A model generated the notes under the pieces. The model was given only the letters and a program-made list of their open reading frames with translations. It did no database searches and was not told where the DNA came from. Source: Arthrobacter globiformis (GTDB lineage: Bacteria; Actinomycetota; Actinomycetes; Actinomycetales; Micrococcaceae). Taken from it: a stretch of 64,000 nt of DNA. The position numbers were made by a program, and so were the translations under genes. How positions within the stretch are numbered: position 1 is the stretch's first letter; every line of letters begins with the position of its first letter. Location of the stretch: NCBI RefSeq assembly GCF_030818015.1, contig NZ_JAUSZX010000001.1, positions 1,054,001 through 1,118,000 on the forward strand. Reading direction: 5' to 3'. Below are positions 25,634-34,692 of this stretch, in pieces.

Positions 25634-26296
25634 TTAGCCGTGCTCGATGCTGTTCGGGTGCCACGCGCCGGTCACGAGGTAGGTGACCTTCTGCGCCACG
25701 GACACGCCGTGATCCGCGAACCGCTCGAAGTAGCGGCTGGCCAGTGCCACGTCCACGGTGGTGGCCGGGGATTCCTGCCAGTCAGGGTGTGCGATCGCCT
25801 TGAAGACACTGAGGTGGAGGTCGTTCACCGCGGAGTTGGCCTTGAGGATGTCGCGGGCAACCTCAAGGTCGCGGGTCTCCAACAGTTGCGTGAGCTTGTT
25901 CGCGATCTCGATGTCCTGCTCGGCGAAGCTCTTGAACGTTCCGGTGAGCGACTCCGGGATCACTGTGGAGGGAAACCGCAGCCGGGCCAGCTGGGCGATA
26001 TGGCGGGCAAGATCGCCCATGCGCTCCAGGGATGCGCTCATCCGCAGCGACCCGACGATCATCCGCAGGTCACTGGCCACGGGGCCCTGCAGCGCGAGGA
26101 TGTCGATGGCGCGCTCGTCGAGGCTGTTCTGCAGGAAATCGATCCTGGCGTCGGCGGCGATGACGTCCTGTGCCAGGTCGACGTCGGCACTCTCGAACGA
26201 GGTGGTTGCCTTGCCGATCGCTTCGCTGACCAGCTTTGAAATCTCGATGAGGTCCTCGCCCACATGGGCCAGTTCCTCCTGAAATACCTTGCGCAC
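25634..26296 (-). CDS. phoU: Phosphate signalling regulator PhoU
   Basis: A 220-residue all-helical PhoU with two three-helix repeats. The metal-binding motifs are visible as DLRMIVGSLRMSASLERMGDLARHIA in repeat 1 and DVALASRYFERFADHGVSVAQKV in repeat 2. PhoU links the Pst phosphate transporter to the SenX3/PhoR-type kinase and keeps signalling off when phosphate is plentiful. The GTG start at 26296 is accepted because the N-terminus MRKVFQEELAHVGEDL is typical. It is divergent from senX3 across a PHO-box-like region. Confidence 0.96.
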   Translation of the reverse strand: MRKVFQEELAHVGEDLIEISKLVSEAIGKATTSFESADVDLAQDVIAADARIDFLQNSLDERAIDILALQGPVASDLRMIVGSLRMSASLERMGDLARHIAQLARLRFPSTVIPESLTGTFKSFAEQDIEIANKLTQLLETRDLEVARDILKANSAVNDLHLSVFKAIAHPDWQESPATTVDVALASRYFERFADHGVSVAQKVTYLVTGAWHPNSIEHG

Positions 26297-26391
26297 GTAG
26301 GCGTCCTTTCCTTGGAAACTCCGCCCCGCCGCGGCGGTCAGAATTTCGTGTCACCGTTCCGGCAGTCCAACCGCACACTCTTCCAGTGTTC

Positions 26392-26432
26392 GGTGAACTG
26401 TTACACATCTCAAGATGAACGTTAGCTGAACC
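26392..26432. promoter_or_regulatory. PHO box (RegX3/PhoP-type direct repeats)
   Basis: TGAAC half-sites at 26394, 26416 and 26427 share the same 11-bp phase (the 26405 unit is degenerate). On the minus strand this reads GTTCA repeats, as in actinobacterial PHO boxes. The site lies between phoU and senX3 and predicts autoregulation by RegX3. Confidence 0.65.
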
Positions 26433-26478
26433 CGCACCGCGTGGGCCGTTTATCGGATTTTGGGGCTTCCCGGAAGCA

Positions 26479-26484
26479 TAAGCT
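26479..26484 (+). promoter_or_regulatory. -10 element, leaderless start of senX3
   Basis: TAAGCT, then GGAGGC and the GTG at 26491. The GGAGG could also serve as a ribosome site if an upstream promoter is used. Confidence 0.5.
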
Positions 26485-26490
26485 GGAGGC

Positions 26491-27786
26491 GTGGATCCAA
26501 TGCTCCTAGGTGTCATCGCCGGCCTGCTGGGCCTGTCGTTCGGCGTCTTTGGCGTGCTCGCCTTCCGTGCCAGCGAGAAGCAGCGCGAGCTCGTGGACAT
26601 CGAGTACGACGAACCGGCGCTGCCCCAGGGCTCCGCGGAAGTCCTCGCCGTCGTCGGGCAGGCGTTCGTGGTGGTGGACGCAATCGATGGCGTCGTCCGG
26701 GCAAGCCCGGCGGCCTACGCCTACGGCCTGGTTCGCGGCCACACTGTGGTGCACCGCGAACTGCTGGAAATGACGGCGAACGTCCGGCGCGACGGCGTCA
26801 TTCTGGAGCGGCAGCTTGAACTGCCCCGGGGGCCGCTCGGCCAGGGAACCATCATCGTGCAGGTCCGGGCAGCAATGCTGGGTGAGGAATACATTGTCCT
26901 GCTGGCCGATGACCGCACCGAGATCACCCGGACCGAGGAGATCCGCAACGACTTCGTGGCCAACGTATCCCACGAACTGAAGACCCCGGTGGGCGCCATC
27001 TCGCTGCTGGCTGAAGCGCTGGAGTCGTCGGCGGACGACGAGGATGCCGTCCGCCGCTTCGCGAAACGCATGCACAAGGAGTCGGCCCGCCTCGCCGCGC
27101 TGGTGCAGGACATCATTGAGCTGTCCCGGCTGCAGGGCGCGAACGTGGCGCAGCAGGGGCACCCCGTGGATATCAACGACGTGATCTCCGAAGCGGTGGA
27201 CCGGTCGCAGCTGCCCGCCGAGAGCAAGAACATCCAGATCGTCATTGGCGGCCGCGCTGAGGCCAAGGTCTACGGTGACCAGGATCTGCTGGTCACGGCG
27301 CTGCGGAACCTCATCGACAACGCGATCCGGTACTCGCCGGAAAACACCCGGGTAGGCATCGGCGTGCGGTCCAAGGAAGGTCTGGTTTCCGTCTCTGTGA
27401 CAGACCAGGGCGAAGGCCTGTCACCCGAGGATCAGGAACGGGTGTTCGAGCGCTTCTACCGGGTGGATGCGGCCCGGTCCCGCCACACCGGCGGAACCGG
27501 TCTGGGCCTGAGCATCGTCAAGCACGTTGTTTCCAACCACGGCGGTGAAGTCACTCTCTGGTCCCAGCCCGGGCAAGGCTCCACGTTCACCCTCCGGCTG
27601 CCGGAGATGGAAGGGCAGGACGAGGAGGTCGCACCGGAACCGTGCCCCCGCACCGGGGATGCCCGCGCCGCCAGAGAAGCCAAAGCGCTGGCGCACGCCT
27701 CACCGCAGGGCCAGCCTGACCGGCCGCAACAGGCCAAGGAACCACACGACGCCGCCGGCGTCCACGAACGAGGAGCTAACGCTTGA
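26491..27786 (+). CDS. senX3: Phosphate-responsive sensor histidine kinase SenX3
   Basis: A 431-residue kinase. One N-terminal membrane segment (about 4-25), a PAS-like domain (about 50-145), the phospho-acceptor His161 in VSHELKTPVG, and an ATPase domain with N-box NLIDNAIRYSPENT, G1 DQGEGL, F-box ERFYRV and G2 GGTGLGLSIVKHVV. The Ala/Gln/Pro-rich tail of about 60 residues has no clear function. It phosphorylates RegX3 in response to phosphate state relayed by PhoU. Its stop overlaps the regX3 start. Confidence 0.95.
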   Translation: MDPMLLGVIAGLLGLSFGVFGVLAFRASEKQRELVDIEYDEPALPQGSAEVLAVVGQAFVVVDAIDGVVRASPAAYAYGLVRGHTVVHRELLEMTANVRRDGVILERQLELPRGPLGQGTIIVQVRAAMLGEEYIVLLADDRTEITRTEEIRNDFVANVSHELKTPVGAISLLAEALESSADDEDAVRRFAKRMHKESARLAALVQDIIELSRLQGANVAQQGHPVDINDVISEAVDRSQLPAESKNIQIVIGGRAEAKVYGDQDLLVTALRNLIDNAIRYSPENTRVGIGVRSKEGLVSVSVTDQGEGLSPEDQERVFERFYRVDAARSRHTGGTGLGLSIVKHVVSNHGGEVTLWSQPGQGSTFTLRLPEMEGQDEEVAPEPCPRTGDARAAREAKALAHASPQGQPDRPQQAKEPHDAAGVHERGANA

Positions 27787-28463
27787 GCAGGATTCTTATT
27801 GTCGAGGACGAGGAGTCGTTCAGCGATCCCCTGTCCTATCTCCTGGGCAAGGAAGGGTTCGAAGTGGAGGTCGTGGACAATGGCCTCGACGCCATCACGG
27901 AATTCGACCGCAACGGGGCGGACCTGGTGCTGCTCGACCTGCAGCTGCCGGGACAGTCCGGCACGGAGGTCTGCCGGCAGCTTCGGCAGCGCTCCACTGT
28001 TCCCGTCATCATGCTGACCGCCAAGGACAGCGAGATCGACAAGGTCGTCGGGCTTGAGCTGGGCGCAGACGACTACGTCACCAAGCCCTACTCCTCCCGT
28101 GAGCTGGTGGCCCGTGTGCGCGCGGTGCTGCGCCGCCAGGGCGAACCGGAGGAACTCATCTCATCCACCGTCCATGCCGGTCCGGTGCGGATGGACATCG
28201 AGAGGCACGTGGTGAGTGTCGACGGCGAGCAGGTGTCGCTGCCGCTGAAGGAGTTTGAACTGCTGGAGATGCTGCTGCGCAACTCCGGCCGCGTACTGAC
28301 CCGCGGCCAGCTGATTGACCGGGTCTGGGGCTCCGACTATGTGGGCGACACGAAAACGCTCGATGTCCACGTGAAGCGCCTGCGCAGCAAGATCGAGCCC
28401 GACCCGTCTTTGCCGCGGTACCTCGTCACCGTGCGCGGACTGGGCTACAAGTTCGAGCCGTAG
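27783..28463 (+). CDS. regX3: Response regulator RegX3 (OmpR/PhoB family)
   Basis: A 226-residue regulator. The receiver has the acidic pocket VEDEE, phospho-acceptor Asp52 (LLDLQLPG), Thr79 and Lys101 (YVTKPYS); the C-terminal winged helix has LPLKEFELLEMLLRNSGRVLTRGQLIDRVWG and the recognition segment TLDVHVKRLRSKIE. It activates phosphate-starvation genes. The TTG start overlaps the senX3 stop by four bases, which couples the two. A long palindromic terminator follows. Confidence 0.96.
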   Translation: MSRILIVEDEESFSDPLSYLLGKEGFEVEVVDNGLDAITEFDRNGADLVLLDLQLPGQSGTEVCRQLRQRSTVPVIMLTAKDSEIDKVVGLELGADDYVTKPYSSRELVARVRAVLRRQGEPEELISSTVHAGPVRMDIERHVVSVDGEQVSLPLKEFELLEMLLRNSGRVLTRGQLIDRVWGSDYVGDTKTLDVHVKRLRSKIEPDPSLPRYLVTVRGLGYKFEP

Positions 28464-28540
28464 AAGGTGGCGGCCCGCCGGGGGAGCTGCCGTGCCGGGC
28501 CCCGACAATACAAGGCACCGACAACACAAGACACCGATGA

Positions 28541-28584
28541 CACAAGAAGGAGGGGTTCCCGGCCGGGAACCCCTCCTCCTTGTG
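28541..28584. terminator. 22-bp-stem bidirectional terminator
   Basis: CACAAGAAGGAGGGG... pairs with ...CCCCTCCTCCTTGTG around centre 28562/28563, one mismatch, no loop beyond the central CCGG. It separates regX3 from the convergent lipoprotein gene. Confidence 0.85.
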
Positions 28585-28607
28585 TCGCTGCCCTGTTGGC
28601 TGCGCTC

Positions 28608-29198
28608 TTAGTGGCTTTCGGTGGGCGTGGCTGAGGCAGACTCGTTCGGCGTTGCGGTCTCACCCGGCGTTGCGGACTCGCTCGGCGTTGCGGACTCGCT
28701 GGGCGTGCCGCCCGGCAGGTAGGCGGCGTATTCCTTCAGCGTGCCGTCCACCACAGGAATCTTCACGGTCTTGTTGACGTGGGTGCCGTCCTCGGTCACC
28801 TGGACGTCAACGAGGGATCCGGGTTTGCCGCCGGACGTGCTCAGGATGGCTGCGTCCGCGGACTGGTTCAGCATGGTGTAGGCGTTCTGCTTGACTGAAA
28901 CTTCAGTTTGCGCGCCTTCGGCACCCTTGAGTGTGACCTTGACGTCCTTCGACGAGGAGTTGTAGACGGCACCGATGACGCGGCCCGGCTGGTTTTCGCC
29001 GGCGGAAACGATCAGCATGTTGCGCAGCTGGACCGGTCCGACTTCGGCACGGGTTCCGTCGGAGGCGGCGTACTGGTGAGAGGTCTGCTGGGCGTTAACG
29101 TAGCCGCAGCCCGTCAGGGCCAGCAGACCGACGCTCAGGGCGGCTGCCGCCATTGCCATCTTGCCGCTCTGGCCCCGGTTCATCGCAGTGAAACGCAC
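28608..29198 (-). CDS. Lipoprotein with Ser/Thr/Pro-rich tail
   Basis: A 196-residue exported lipoprotein: basic N-terminus, hydrophobic core MAMAAAALSVGLLALTG and lipobox Cys. A domain of about 125 residues with alternating strands (VQLRNMLIVSAGENQPGRVIGAVYN...) resembles small immunoglobulin-like folds, but I cannot name a family. The C-terminus is an imperfect S-E-S-A-T-P repeat, likely a flexible wall linker. The GTG at 29198 is preferred: GAGGAG lies 8 bp upstream; the longer frame contains no better site. Confidence 0.8.
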   Translation of the reverse strand: MRFTAMNRGQSGKMAMAAAALSVGLLALTGCGYVNAQQTSHQYAASDGTRAEVGPVQLRNMLIVSAGENQPGRVIGAVYNSSSKDVKVTLKGAEGAQTEVSVKQNAYTMLNQSADAAILSTSGGKPGSLVDVQVTEDGTHVNKTVKIPVVDGTLKEYAAYLPGGTPSESATPSESATPGETATPNESASATPTESH

Positions 29199-29524
29199 GT
29201 CACGCACTCCTCGAAAAGTCTTTGAAACAGTTTTCAGGCATAGCCTATCGGCAAAGACGGTCAAACAAGGATTCGGCCCCTCCACATGACTGGCCCCTCC
29301 GCCGCGATTTATGGGGGTCCCAGGGCCGTCTTCGGAGACCCGCAACTACCCGCGCGTAACGCTTGTGGGCCTGCATGCGATGCACTATTGTTCGCATTCG
29401 TCAAGGGGTCTGAGGGGCTGATTTGGGCCATTTTCCGCGGATTTACGGGGTTCTCGGGCCGTATCCACGCCAGTCATATGCCTTAATCGTGATAGACTGG
29501 TCTGCGGGAAAGGGGAAAGTCCAC
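29199..29524. other. Divergent promoter region, lipoprotein gene and carD
   Basis: No gene seen. It holds the carD extended -10 at 29490 and, for the lipoprotein, a possible TTGACC ... TATGCC pair on the minus strand near 29258-29236. Confidence 0.5.
29490..29498 (+). promoter_or_regulatory. Extended -10 promoter of carD
   Basis: TGATAGACT (TG-n-TAGACT); no good -35 is seen at the right distance, as expected for an extended -10. Transcription would start about 20 bp before the carD ATG. Confidence 0.4.
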
Positions 29525-30007
29525 ATGGTTTTTGAGGTCGGCGAGACAGTAGTTTACCCTCACCACGGTGCAGCAAAAATTGAAGAGATCAAGATGCGCA
29601 CTGTCAAGGGCGAAGAGAAGATGTATCTCAAGCTCAAGGTGGCTCAGGGTGATCTGACCATTGAAGTTCCAGCAGAGAACGTTGACCTTGTTGGGGTTCG
29701 CGACGTAGTGGGCAAAGACGGTTTGGAGCACGTGTTTGACGTGCTCCGTGCCGAGTTCACTGAGGAGCCCACCAACTGGTCGCGTCGTTACAAGGCAAAT
29801 CTGGAGAAGCTTGCTTCCGGTGACGTCATCAAGGTTGCAGAGGTCGTCCGCGACCTGTGGCGCCGGGATCACGACCGCGGCCTTTCCGCAGGCGAGAAGC
29901 GAATGCTGGCCAAGGCCCGGCAGATTCTGATTTCTGAATTGGCTCTGGCTGAAAAGACCGACGAAGAGAAGGCCGCGAGCGTTCTCGACGAGGTCTTGGC
30001 TTCCTAA
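29525..30007 (+). CDS. carD: CarD-family transcription regulator
   Basis: A 160-residue RNA polymerase-binding protein. The N-terminal Tudor-like domain ([20 protein letters not shown]) contacts the polymerase beta subunit and the C-terminal helical domain ([38 protein letters not shown]) contacts promoter DNA with its conserved Trp. CarD stabilises open complexes, notably at rRNA promoters. The ATG at 29525 has AGGGGAAAG upstream. A terminator follows, so it is separate from ispD although adjacent, as in other actinobacteria. Confidence 0.97.
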   Translation: MVFEVGETVVYPHHGAAKIEEIKMRTVKGEEKMYLKLKVAQGDLTIEVPAENVDLVGVRDVVGKDGLEHVFDVLRAEFTEEPTNWSRRYKANLEKLASGDVIKVAEVVRDLWRRDHDRGLSAGEKRMLAKARQILISELALAEKTDEEKAASVLDEVLAS

Positions 30008-30016
30008 CAAGAATTG

Positions 30017-30050
30017 AACCCCGGTCGCACGGTGCCGCCGGGGTTTCTTC
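30017..30050 (+). terminator. Rho-independent terminator of carD
   Basis: AACCCCGG (30017-30024) pairs with CCGGGGTT (30038-30045), followed by TCTTCTT. Confidence 0.85.
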
Positions 30051-30169
30051 TTGCCCAAAATTAGCCAGCCCAAATCCCCATGCAGGTAGCAGCTCGTGGT
30101 GTTCCCAGCGCTGAGAACGCCCGCAGCTGCTACTGAGTTGGGAGATGGAGGGGGAGTGAGGCAGGGACG

Positions 30170-30175
30170 TAGGCT
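30170..30175 (+). promoter_or_regulatory. -10 element, leaderless start of ispD
   Basis: TAGGCT, then AGAGCGC and the ATG at 30183. Confidence 0.55.
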
Positions 30176-30182
30176 AGAGCGC

Positions 30183-30965
30183 ATGAACACTGCACCCAAG
30201 CGCCCTGTGACCGCCGTGATCCTCGTCGCCGCCGGTTCCGGGCAGAGGTTGGGGTATGGCATGCCGAAGGCCGCCGTGCCGCTGGGCGGTGAACCGATCC
30301 TCATGCATGCGCTCCGCGGGATCGTCGCGGCAGGCATTGCCAGCCAGGTGTGCATCGCGCTTCCGTCAGGGGAAGAGAGGCTTCGCCGGCTCTGCGAGGA
30401 CTTCCGGGTGGAGCTGGTGGACGGCGGCCCGCTCGTGACCATGGTCGACGGCGGAGCCTCCCGGGCGGATTCCGTCCGCGCTGCACTGGCCGCCGTGGAG
30501 GACGGCACCGAAGCGGTCCTGGTCCATGACGCAGCACGTGCGCTGACGCCGGAGCAGGTCTTCCACCGCGTGACCCAGGCGCTGGCCGCCGGCGCCGAAG
30601 CAGTGATTCCGGTAATTCCGGTGGTGGACACGGTCAAAACGGTCACCGCCACCGAGGGGCCGGCCACGGACATCGCACCTGAACTCGTCACGGGAACCGC
30701 CCCACGGGAGGAGCTCCGGGCGGTCCAGACCCCGCAGGGGTTCAAGCTCTCCGTTCTGCGGCAGGCACACGAGGCAGCCTCGGGCTTCGATGAGCGCCAA
30801 GCCGCCGCGGTTACCGACGACGCCATGCTGGTTGAGCTTCTCGGGGTGCCAGTGCATGCCGTCCGCGGGGCCAGCCAGTCCCTGAAAATCACCACGCCGC
30901 TGGACCTCATCATCGCCGAGGGTCTGCTCGAAGGCCCCCTCGGCGCCCGTTGGGTGGAAGGCTGA
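30183..30965 (+). CDS. ispD: 2-C-methyl-D-erythritol 4-phosphate cytidylyltransferase
   Basis: A 260-residue MEP-pathway enzyme transferring CMP from CTP to MEP. Nucleotide-binding motif [19 protein letters not shown] at the N-terminus, [16 protein letters not shown] in the middle and [15 protein letters not shown] near the C-terminus are all diagnostic. The ATG at 30183 fits both the protein and the -10 hexamer 7 bp upstream; the earlier frame extension is not needed. ispF follows after about 20 bp, the usual pair. Confidence 0.96.
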   Translation: MNTAPKRPVTAVILVAAGSGQRLGYGMPKAAVPLGGEPILMHALRGIVAAGIASQVCIALPSGEERLRRLCEDFRVELVDGGPLVTMVDGGASRADSVRAALAAVEDGTEAVLVHDAARALTPEQVFHRVTQALAAGAEAVIPVIPVVDTVKTVTATEGPATDIAPELVTGTAPREELRAVQTPQGFKLSVLRQAHEAASGFDERQAAAVTDDAMLVELLGVPVHAVRGASQSLKITTPLDLIIAEGLLEGPLGARWVEG

Positions 30966-30988
30966 TCAACCACATGACGAAAGGCGCC

Positions 30989-31501
30989 ATGACAGACAAC
31001 GCTTCGCGGACCTCCGTGCTCCTGCCACGGACAGGCATCGGCATCGACGTGCACGCCTTTGCCCCGGACAGCGACCCGCGGCCGCTCTGGCTGGGCGGGC
31101 TTTTCTGGGAGGGGGAGCGGGGCCTCGCCGGCCATTCTGACGGCGATCCCGTGGCGCACGCCGCAGCCGACGCGCTGTTCTCTGCATGCGGGATCGGGGA
31201 TCTGGGCACCCACTTCGGGACAGACCGGCCCGAGTTCGCCGGGGCCTCCGGAGTCACGCTGCTGGCCGAAGCAGCCCGGATCGTCCGGGCAGCAGGCTTC
31301 GAGATCGGCAATATCGCGGTGCAGTTCGTAGGCAACCGGCCCAAGTTTGGGCCGCGCAGGGAAGAATCCCAGCGAGTTCTCACCGGGGCCGCGGACGCCC
31401 CGGTCAGCGTCACCGCCACCACCAGCGACGGCCTCGGCTTCACCGGCCGCGGCGAAGGCATTTCCGCTGTGGCCACGGCCCTGGTCTACCCGGCGGCGTA
31501 G
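30989..31501 (+). CDS. ispF: 2-C-methyl-D-erythritol 2,4-cyclodiphosphate synthase
   Basis: A 170-residue MEP-pathway enzyme that cyclises CDP-ME 2-phosphate. The metal ligands Asp and His in GIGIDVHAF and the histidine in [20 protein letters not shown] are present, as is the C-terminal [17 protein letters not shown] segment. Two ATGs compete: 30989 has AAAGG at 6 bp and gives normal length; 30974 would add five residues. It is co-transcribed with ispD. Confidence 0.95.
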   Translation: MTDNASRTSVLLPRTGIGIDVHAFAPDSDPRPLWLGGLFWEGERGLAGHSDGDPVAHAAADALFSACGIGDLGTHFGTDRPEFAGASGVTLLAEAARIVRAAGFEIGNIAVQFVGNRPKFGPRREESQRVLTGAADAPVSVTATTSDGLGFTGRGEGISAVATALVYPAA

Positions 31502-31601
31502 CTGCTCCGATGTAACCGGCCCGCAGGGCGGCTGTCCGCCCCCACCGCCAAATCGCCTAGGCTGGAATAAGCACGAGTACCGCAATCCCAGGAGACCCGC
31601 C

Positions 31602-31928
31602 GTGAAAAAGTTGCTTCCCGCTGTCGTGATCGCAGGGATGCTTCTGGCCGGCTGTGCCGGCAGCCCCCGCATGAGCGTCGAGGAGAGCTGCAAGTTCCTG
31701 CAGGGAGACACGTTCAAGCCCACGGGCAACCAGCAGCAGCAGGCCGACCAGATCGCCAAGCACTACCAGGAGGTCGCCGACAAGGTGGCCCAGGACGTCG
31801 CCGACCCCATCCAGAAGATGGCCGACATCATGAAGCAGGTGGCAGGCACGTCGCTGGGAAACAAGAGCGCAGAGCAGACGGCGGAACTCGCCAAGCAGAA
31901 CAACAGGATCGGCGAGGTCTGCAGGTAA
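31602..31928 (+). CDS. Small lipoprotein
   Basis: A 108-residue lipoprotein: MKKLLPAVVIAGMLLAGC is a short, classic signal with lipobox. The mature part has a Cys pair (one after ES, one three residues from the end) that could form a disulfide, and a Gln-rich helical middle. No family recognised. The GTG at 31602 has AGGAG at 7-8 bp. TAGGCT at 31557-31562 is its probable -10. It lies between ispF and cysS. Confidence 0.8.
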   Translation: MKKLLPAVVIAGMLLAGCAGSPRMSVEESCKFLQGDTFKPTGNQQQQADQIAKHYQEVADKVAQDVADPIQKMADIMKQVAGTSLGNKSAEQTAELAKQNNRIGEVCR

Positions 31929-31948
31929 GCGGGGACATTGGCATCGGC

Positions 31949-31954
31949 TAATCT
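31949..31954 (+). promoter_or_regulatory. -10 element, leaderless start of cysS
   Basis: TAATCT, then GGAGCG and the GTG at 31961. Confidence 0.55.
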
Positions 31955-31960
31955 GGAGCG

Positions 31961-33415
31961 GTGACCCTGCGCTTTTACGACACTGCATCCGCCGAAGTCC
32001 GTGACTTCGTTCCCCTGGTACCGGGCAAGGTAAGCCTGTACTACTGCGGCGCCACGGTGCAGGGCATGCCGCACGTGGGACACATCCGCTCCGCGATCGC
32101 CTTCGACCAGCTCACCCGCTGGCTTGAGTACCGCGGCTTCCGCGTCACCGTGGTCCGTAACGTCACCGACATCGACGACAAGATCCTCGCCAAGTCCGAG
32201 GCCTCGTTCCACCCGGATTTCGAGCAGGAGCCCGGCTCCGTGCCGGAGGAGGAATGGTGGGCTCTGGCCTACCGGTATGAGCAGGAGTTCCTCAAGGCCT
32301 ACGACACCCTCGGAGTCTCCCGGCCCACCTACGAACCCCGGGCGACGGGTCACATCCCCGAGATGCACGCCCTCATCCAGCAGCTGATCGACCGCGGCCA
32401 CGCGTACCCTGCCCTCGACGGCTCGGGGGACGTCTACTTCGACGTGCGCTCCTGGAACAAGTACGGCGCACTGACGCGCCAGAAGATCGATGACATGCAG
32501 GGCGCCGCCGACGCCGACCCGCGCGGCAAAAAAGACCCTCGTGACTTCGCCCTCTGGAAGGGCCATAAAGAGGGGGAGCCGACGACGGCGAGCTGGGTGT
32601 CGCCGTGGGGCCCCGGCCGCCCGGGCTGGCACCTCGAATGCTCGGCGATGGTCACTAAATACCTCGGCACCGAATTCGACATCCACGGCGGCGGCCTCGA
32701 CCTGCGGTTCCCGCACCACGAAAACGAGATGGCGCAATCCCAGGCGGCCGGCCACGGCTTCGCGAACTTCTGGATGCACAACGGCATGGTCACGTACCAG
32801 GGCGAAAAAATGTCGAAGTCCGTCGGCAACACGGTCAGCCCGGCGGAGATGCTGGAGCTCGCGCCGCCGCGGGTCGTCCGATACTACCTGGGCCAAGCAC
32901 AGTACCGCTCGGTGCTGGACTACCAGCCGACGTCGCTGCAGGAGGCCGCTGCCGCCGTCGAGCGCATTGACGGCTTCGTGGCCCGCGCCGTCCGGGCGCT
33001 GTCCTCCGACGGTGCCCTGCTGTTTGACAGCCACGGCACCGTTCCTGAGGCGTTCGCCGCTGCGATGGATGACGACCTCAACGTGCCGCAGGCCCTCGCG
33101 GTGCTGCACGACACGGTCCGCGCTGGAAACTCAGCGCTCACCGATGGCGACCTCGCGGCTGCCCGGCAGGCGCTGGCCAGCGTGACCGACATGCTCAGGG
33201 TCCTGGGCATCAGCGCCGCCGCGCAGCCGGCCGTCGACGACCAGGCCACCAGTGCCCTCGGCACGTTGATTGAAGCGCAGCTCGCTGCCCGCGCCGAAGC
33301 CCGCTCAAGAAAAGACTGGGCTGCCTCGGACGCCATCCGGGACACCCTCGCGGCGGCCGGCGTCCTGGTGGAGGACAACGCCGACGGCGCCACGTGGAGC
33401 CTGCAGCGCGGCTAG
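31961..33415 (+). CDS. cysS: Cysteinyl-tRNA synthetase
   Basis: A 484-residue class I synthetase charging tRNA-Cys. The zinc ligand Cys29 (YYCGATVQ), the HIGH-type motif PHVGHIRS (38-41), the zinc region [12 protein letters not shown], the [14 protein letters not shown] segment and KMSKS (283-287) are all intact. MshC, the mycothiol ligase, is a close relative, but the full length and complete C-terminal anticodon part favour CysS. The GTG start follows the -10 hexamer by 6 bp. rlmB follows with its own promoter. Confidence 0.96.
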   Translation: MTLRFYDTASAEVRDFVPLVPGKVSLYYCGATVQGMPHVGHIRSAIAFDQLTRWLEYRGFRVTVVRNVTDIDDKILAKSEASFHPDFEQEPGSVPEEEWWALAYRYEQEFLKAYDTLGVSRPTYEPRATGHIPEMHALIQQLIDRGHAYPALDGSGDVYFDVRSWNKYGALTRQKIDDMQGAADADPRGKKDPRDFALWKGHKEGEPTTASWVSPWGPGRPGWHLECSAMVTKYLGTEFDIHGGGLDLRFPHHENEMAQSQAAGHGFANFWMHNGMVTYQGEKMSKSVGNTVSPAEMLELAPPRVVRYYLGQAQYRSVLDYQPTSLQEAAAAVERIDGFVARAVRALSSDGALLFDSHGTVPEAFAAAMDDDLNVPQALAVLHDTVRAGNSALTDGDLAAARQALASVTDMLRVLGISAAAQPAVDDQATSALGTLIEAQLAARAEARSRKDWAASDAIRDTLAAAGVLVEDNADGATWSLQRG

Positions 33416-33439
33416 CCTTCGCGGCTCCTGGGCCGTCCG

Positions 33440-33467
33440 GTTAACGATTTAACGCCAGTCAGTAGAC
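33440..33467 (+). promoter_or_regulatory. Promoter of rlmB
   Basis: TTAACG, 16-bp spacer, TAGACT. The -10 is the right arm of a short inverted repeat CCAGTC/GACTGG. Expected leader about 33 nt. Confidence 0.45.
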
Positions 33468-33507
33468 TGGAGTGCAGACGTACTCAACACAACCAAGGGT
33501 GGAACTC

Positions 33508-34500
33508 ATGGCCAACAACGGTCGCCCGGGCGCAATCCGCAAGCTCAAGAAGGGCCCCACCACCGGAACCGGTGGCCACGGCCGCAAGGCACTCGAAGGC
33601 AAGGGGCCAACCCCCAAGGCCGAAGACCGCCCGTATCACAAGGCCTACAAGAACAAGCAGCTCTCCGAGCGCTCCGAGGCCAAGCGCTCCGGCGGCGGCC
33701 GCAGCGCCGGTGCCCGGTCGGGCCCGAAGGGCCGTGCCACCGAGGAAGTGGTCACGGGCCGCAACTCTGTCGTGGAGGCGCTCCGGGCCGGGATCCCGGC
33801 GAAGGCACTGCACGTGGCCATCCGCATCGAGATGGACGACCGCGTCAAGGAATCCCTCAAACTCGCTGCCGAACGCGGCATCCCGCTGCTGGAAACCGGC
33901 AAGCCTGAGCTCGACCGGATGACCGACGACGCCGTGCACCAGGGCCTCGTGCTGCAGATCCCGCCGTACGAATACCAGGACGCCTACGATCTCGCTGAAC
34001 AGACCGTGGAACGCTGGAAGAAGGGACATGTCGCGAACGCACCCCTCTTTGTCGCCCTCGACGGCATTACGGATCCCCGCAACCTGGGCGCCATCATCCG
34101 CTCGGTGTCCGCATTCAGCGGCCACGGCGTCATTGTCCCGGAGCGCCGCTCCGTGGGCGTCACCGCCGCAGCCTGGAAGACCAGCGCCGGGGCGGCCGTC
34201 CGCGTGCCCGTGGCCCGTGCCTCGAACCTGAACAACGCCCTGAAGCAGTTCAAGAACATGGGCATCTTCGTGCTGGGGCTCGACGGCGACGGCGACGTCT
34301 CGCTGCCGGACCTGACGCTCGCCACCGAACCCGTCTGCATCGTGGTCGGCTCCGAAGGCAAGGGCCTCAGCCGCCTCGTCCGGGAAAACTGCGACCAGAT
34401 CGTCTCCATCCCGATCGACTCCGCCATGGAATCCCTGAACGCTTCCATGGCCGTCGGCATCTCGCTCTACGAGGTCTCCCGCCAGCGCTCCGTCAAGTAA
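33508..34500 (+). CDS. rlmB: 23S rRNA 2'-O-ribose methyltransferase, TrmH/RlmB (SpoU) family
   Basis: A 330-residue SPOUT methyltransferase. The first 85 residues are basic and probably disordered (RKLKKGPTTGTGGHGRKALEGKG). A substrate-binding domain begins at VVTGRNSVVEALRAG. The trefoil-knot motifs are VALDGITDPRNLGAIIRS (motif 1), CIVVGSEGKGLSRLV (motif 2) and IPIDSAMESLNASMAVGISLYE (motif 3). The likely target is G2251 of 23S rRNA, but related enzymes modify other sites. The ATG at 33508 has AAGGGTGG upstream. Confidence 0.93.
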   Translation: MANNGRPGAIRKLKKGPTTGTGGHGRKALEGKGPTPKAEDRPYHKAYKNKQLSERSEAKRSGGGRSAGARSGPKGRATEEVVTGRNSVVEALRAGIPAKALHVAIRIEMDDRVKESLKLAAERGIPLLETGKPELDRMTDDAVHQGLVLQIPPYEYQDAYDLAEQTVERWKKGHVANAPLFVALDGITDPRNLGAIIRSVSAFSGHGVIVPERRSVGVTAAAWKTSAGAAVRVPVARASNLNNALKQFKNMGIFVLGLDGDGDVSLPDLTLATEPVCIVVGSEGKGLSRLVRENCDQIVSIPIDSAMESLNASMAVGISLYEVSRQRSVK

Positions 34501-34528
34501 GCCCACGGGGACCCTTCCCGTCGAGACC

Positions 34529-34692
34529 CCAGACGCTTCCTCGGCTTTCGCAAGAAAATCGGGAACGCTTCCTCGGCTTTCGCAGCGACACGGCAAATGC
34601 TTCCGCACCTAGGTGCGGAAGCATTTGCGCTTTTACTGCAGGATCTGCGCGAGCGTTCCGTTTTGGGCGACGAGAGCTGAGGAAGCGTTTTT
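34529..34692. repeat. Direct and inverted repeats plus terminator palindrome
   Basis: CGCTTCCTCGGCTTTCGCA occurs twice (near 34525 and 34566), a related inverted word (AGCTGAGGAAGCGTT) is near 34676, and a perfect 36-bp palindrome (34593-34628) lies between. This fills the gap between the convergent rlmB and nitrilase genes. Confidence 0.65.
34593..34633 (+). terminator. Terminator with perfect 18-bp palindromic stem
   Basis: GCAAATGCTTCCGCACCT and its exact complement, followed by GCTTTTAC; it ends rlmB. Confidence 0.85.

Noticed and set aside
29483..31759. 758-codon minus-strand frame across carD, ispD and ispF
   Set aside because: Shadow of three well-recognised genes; no start signal or domain.
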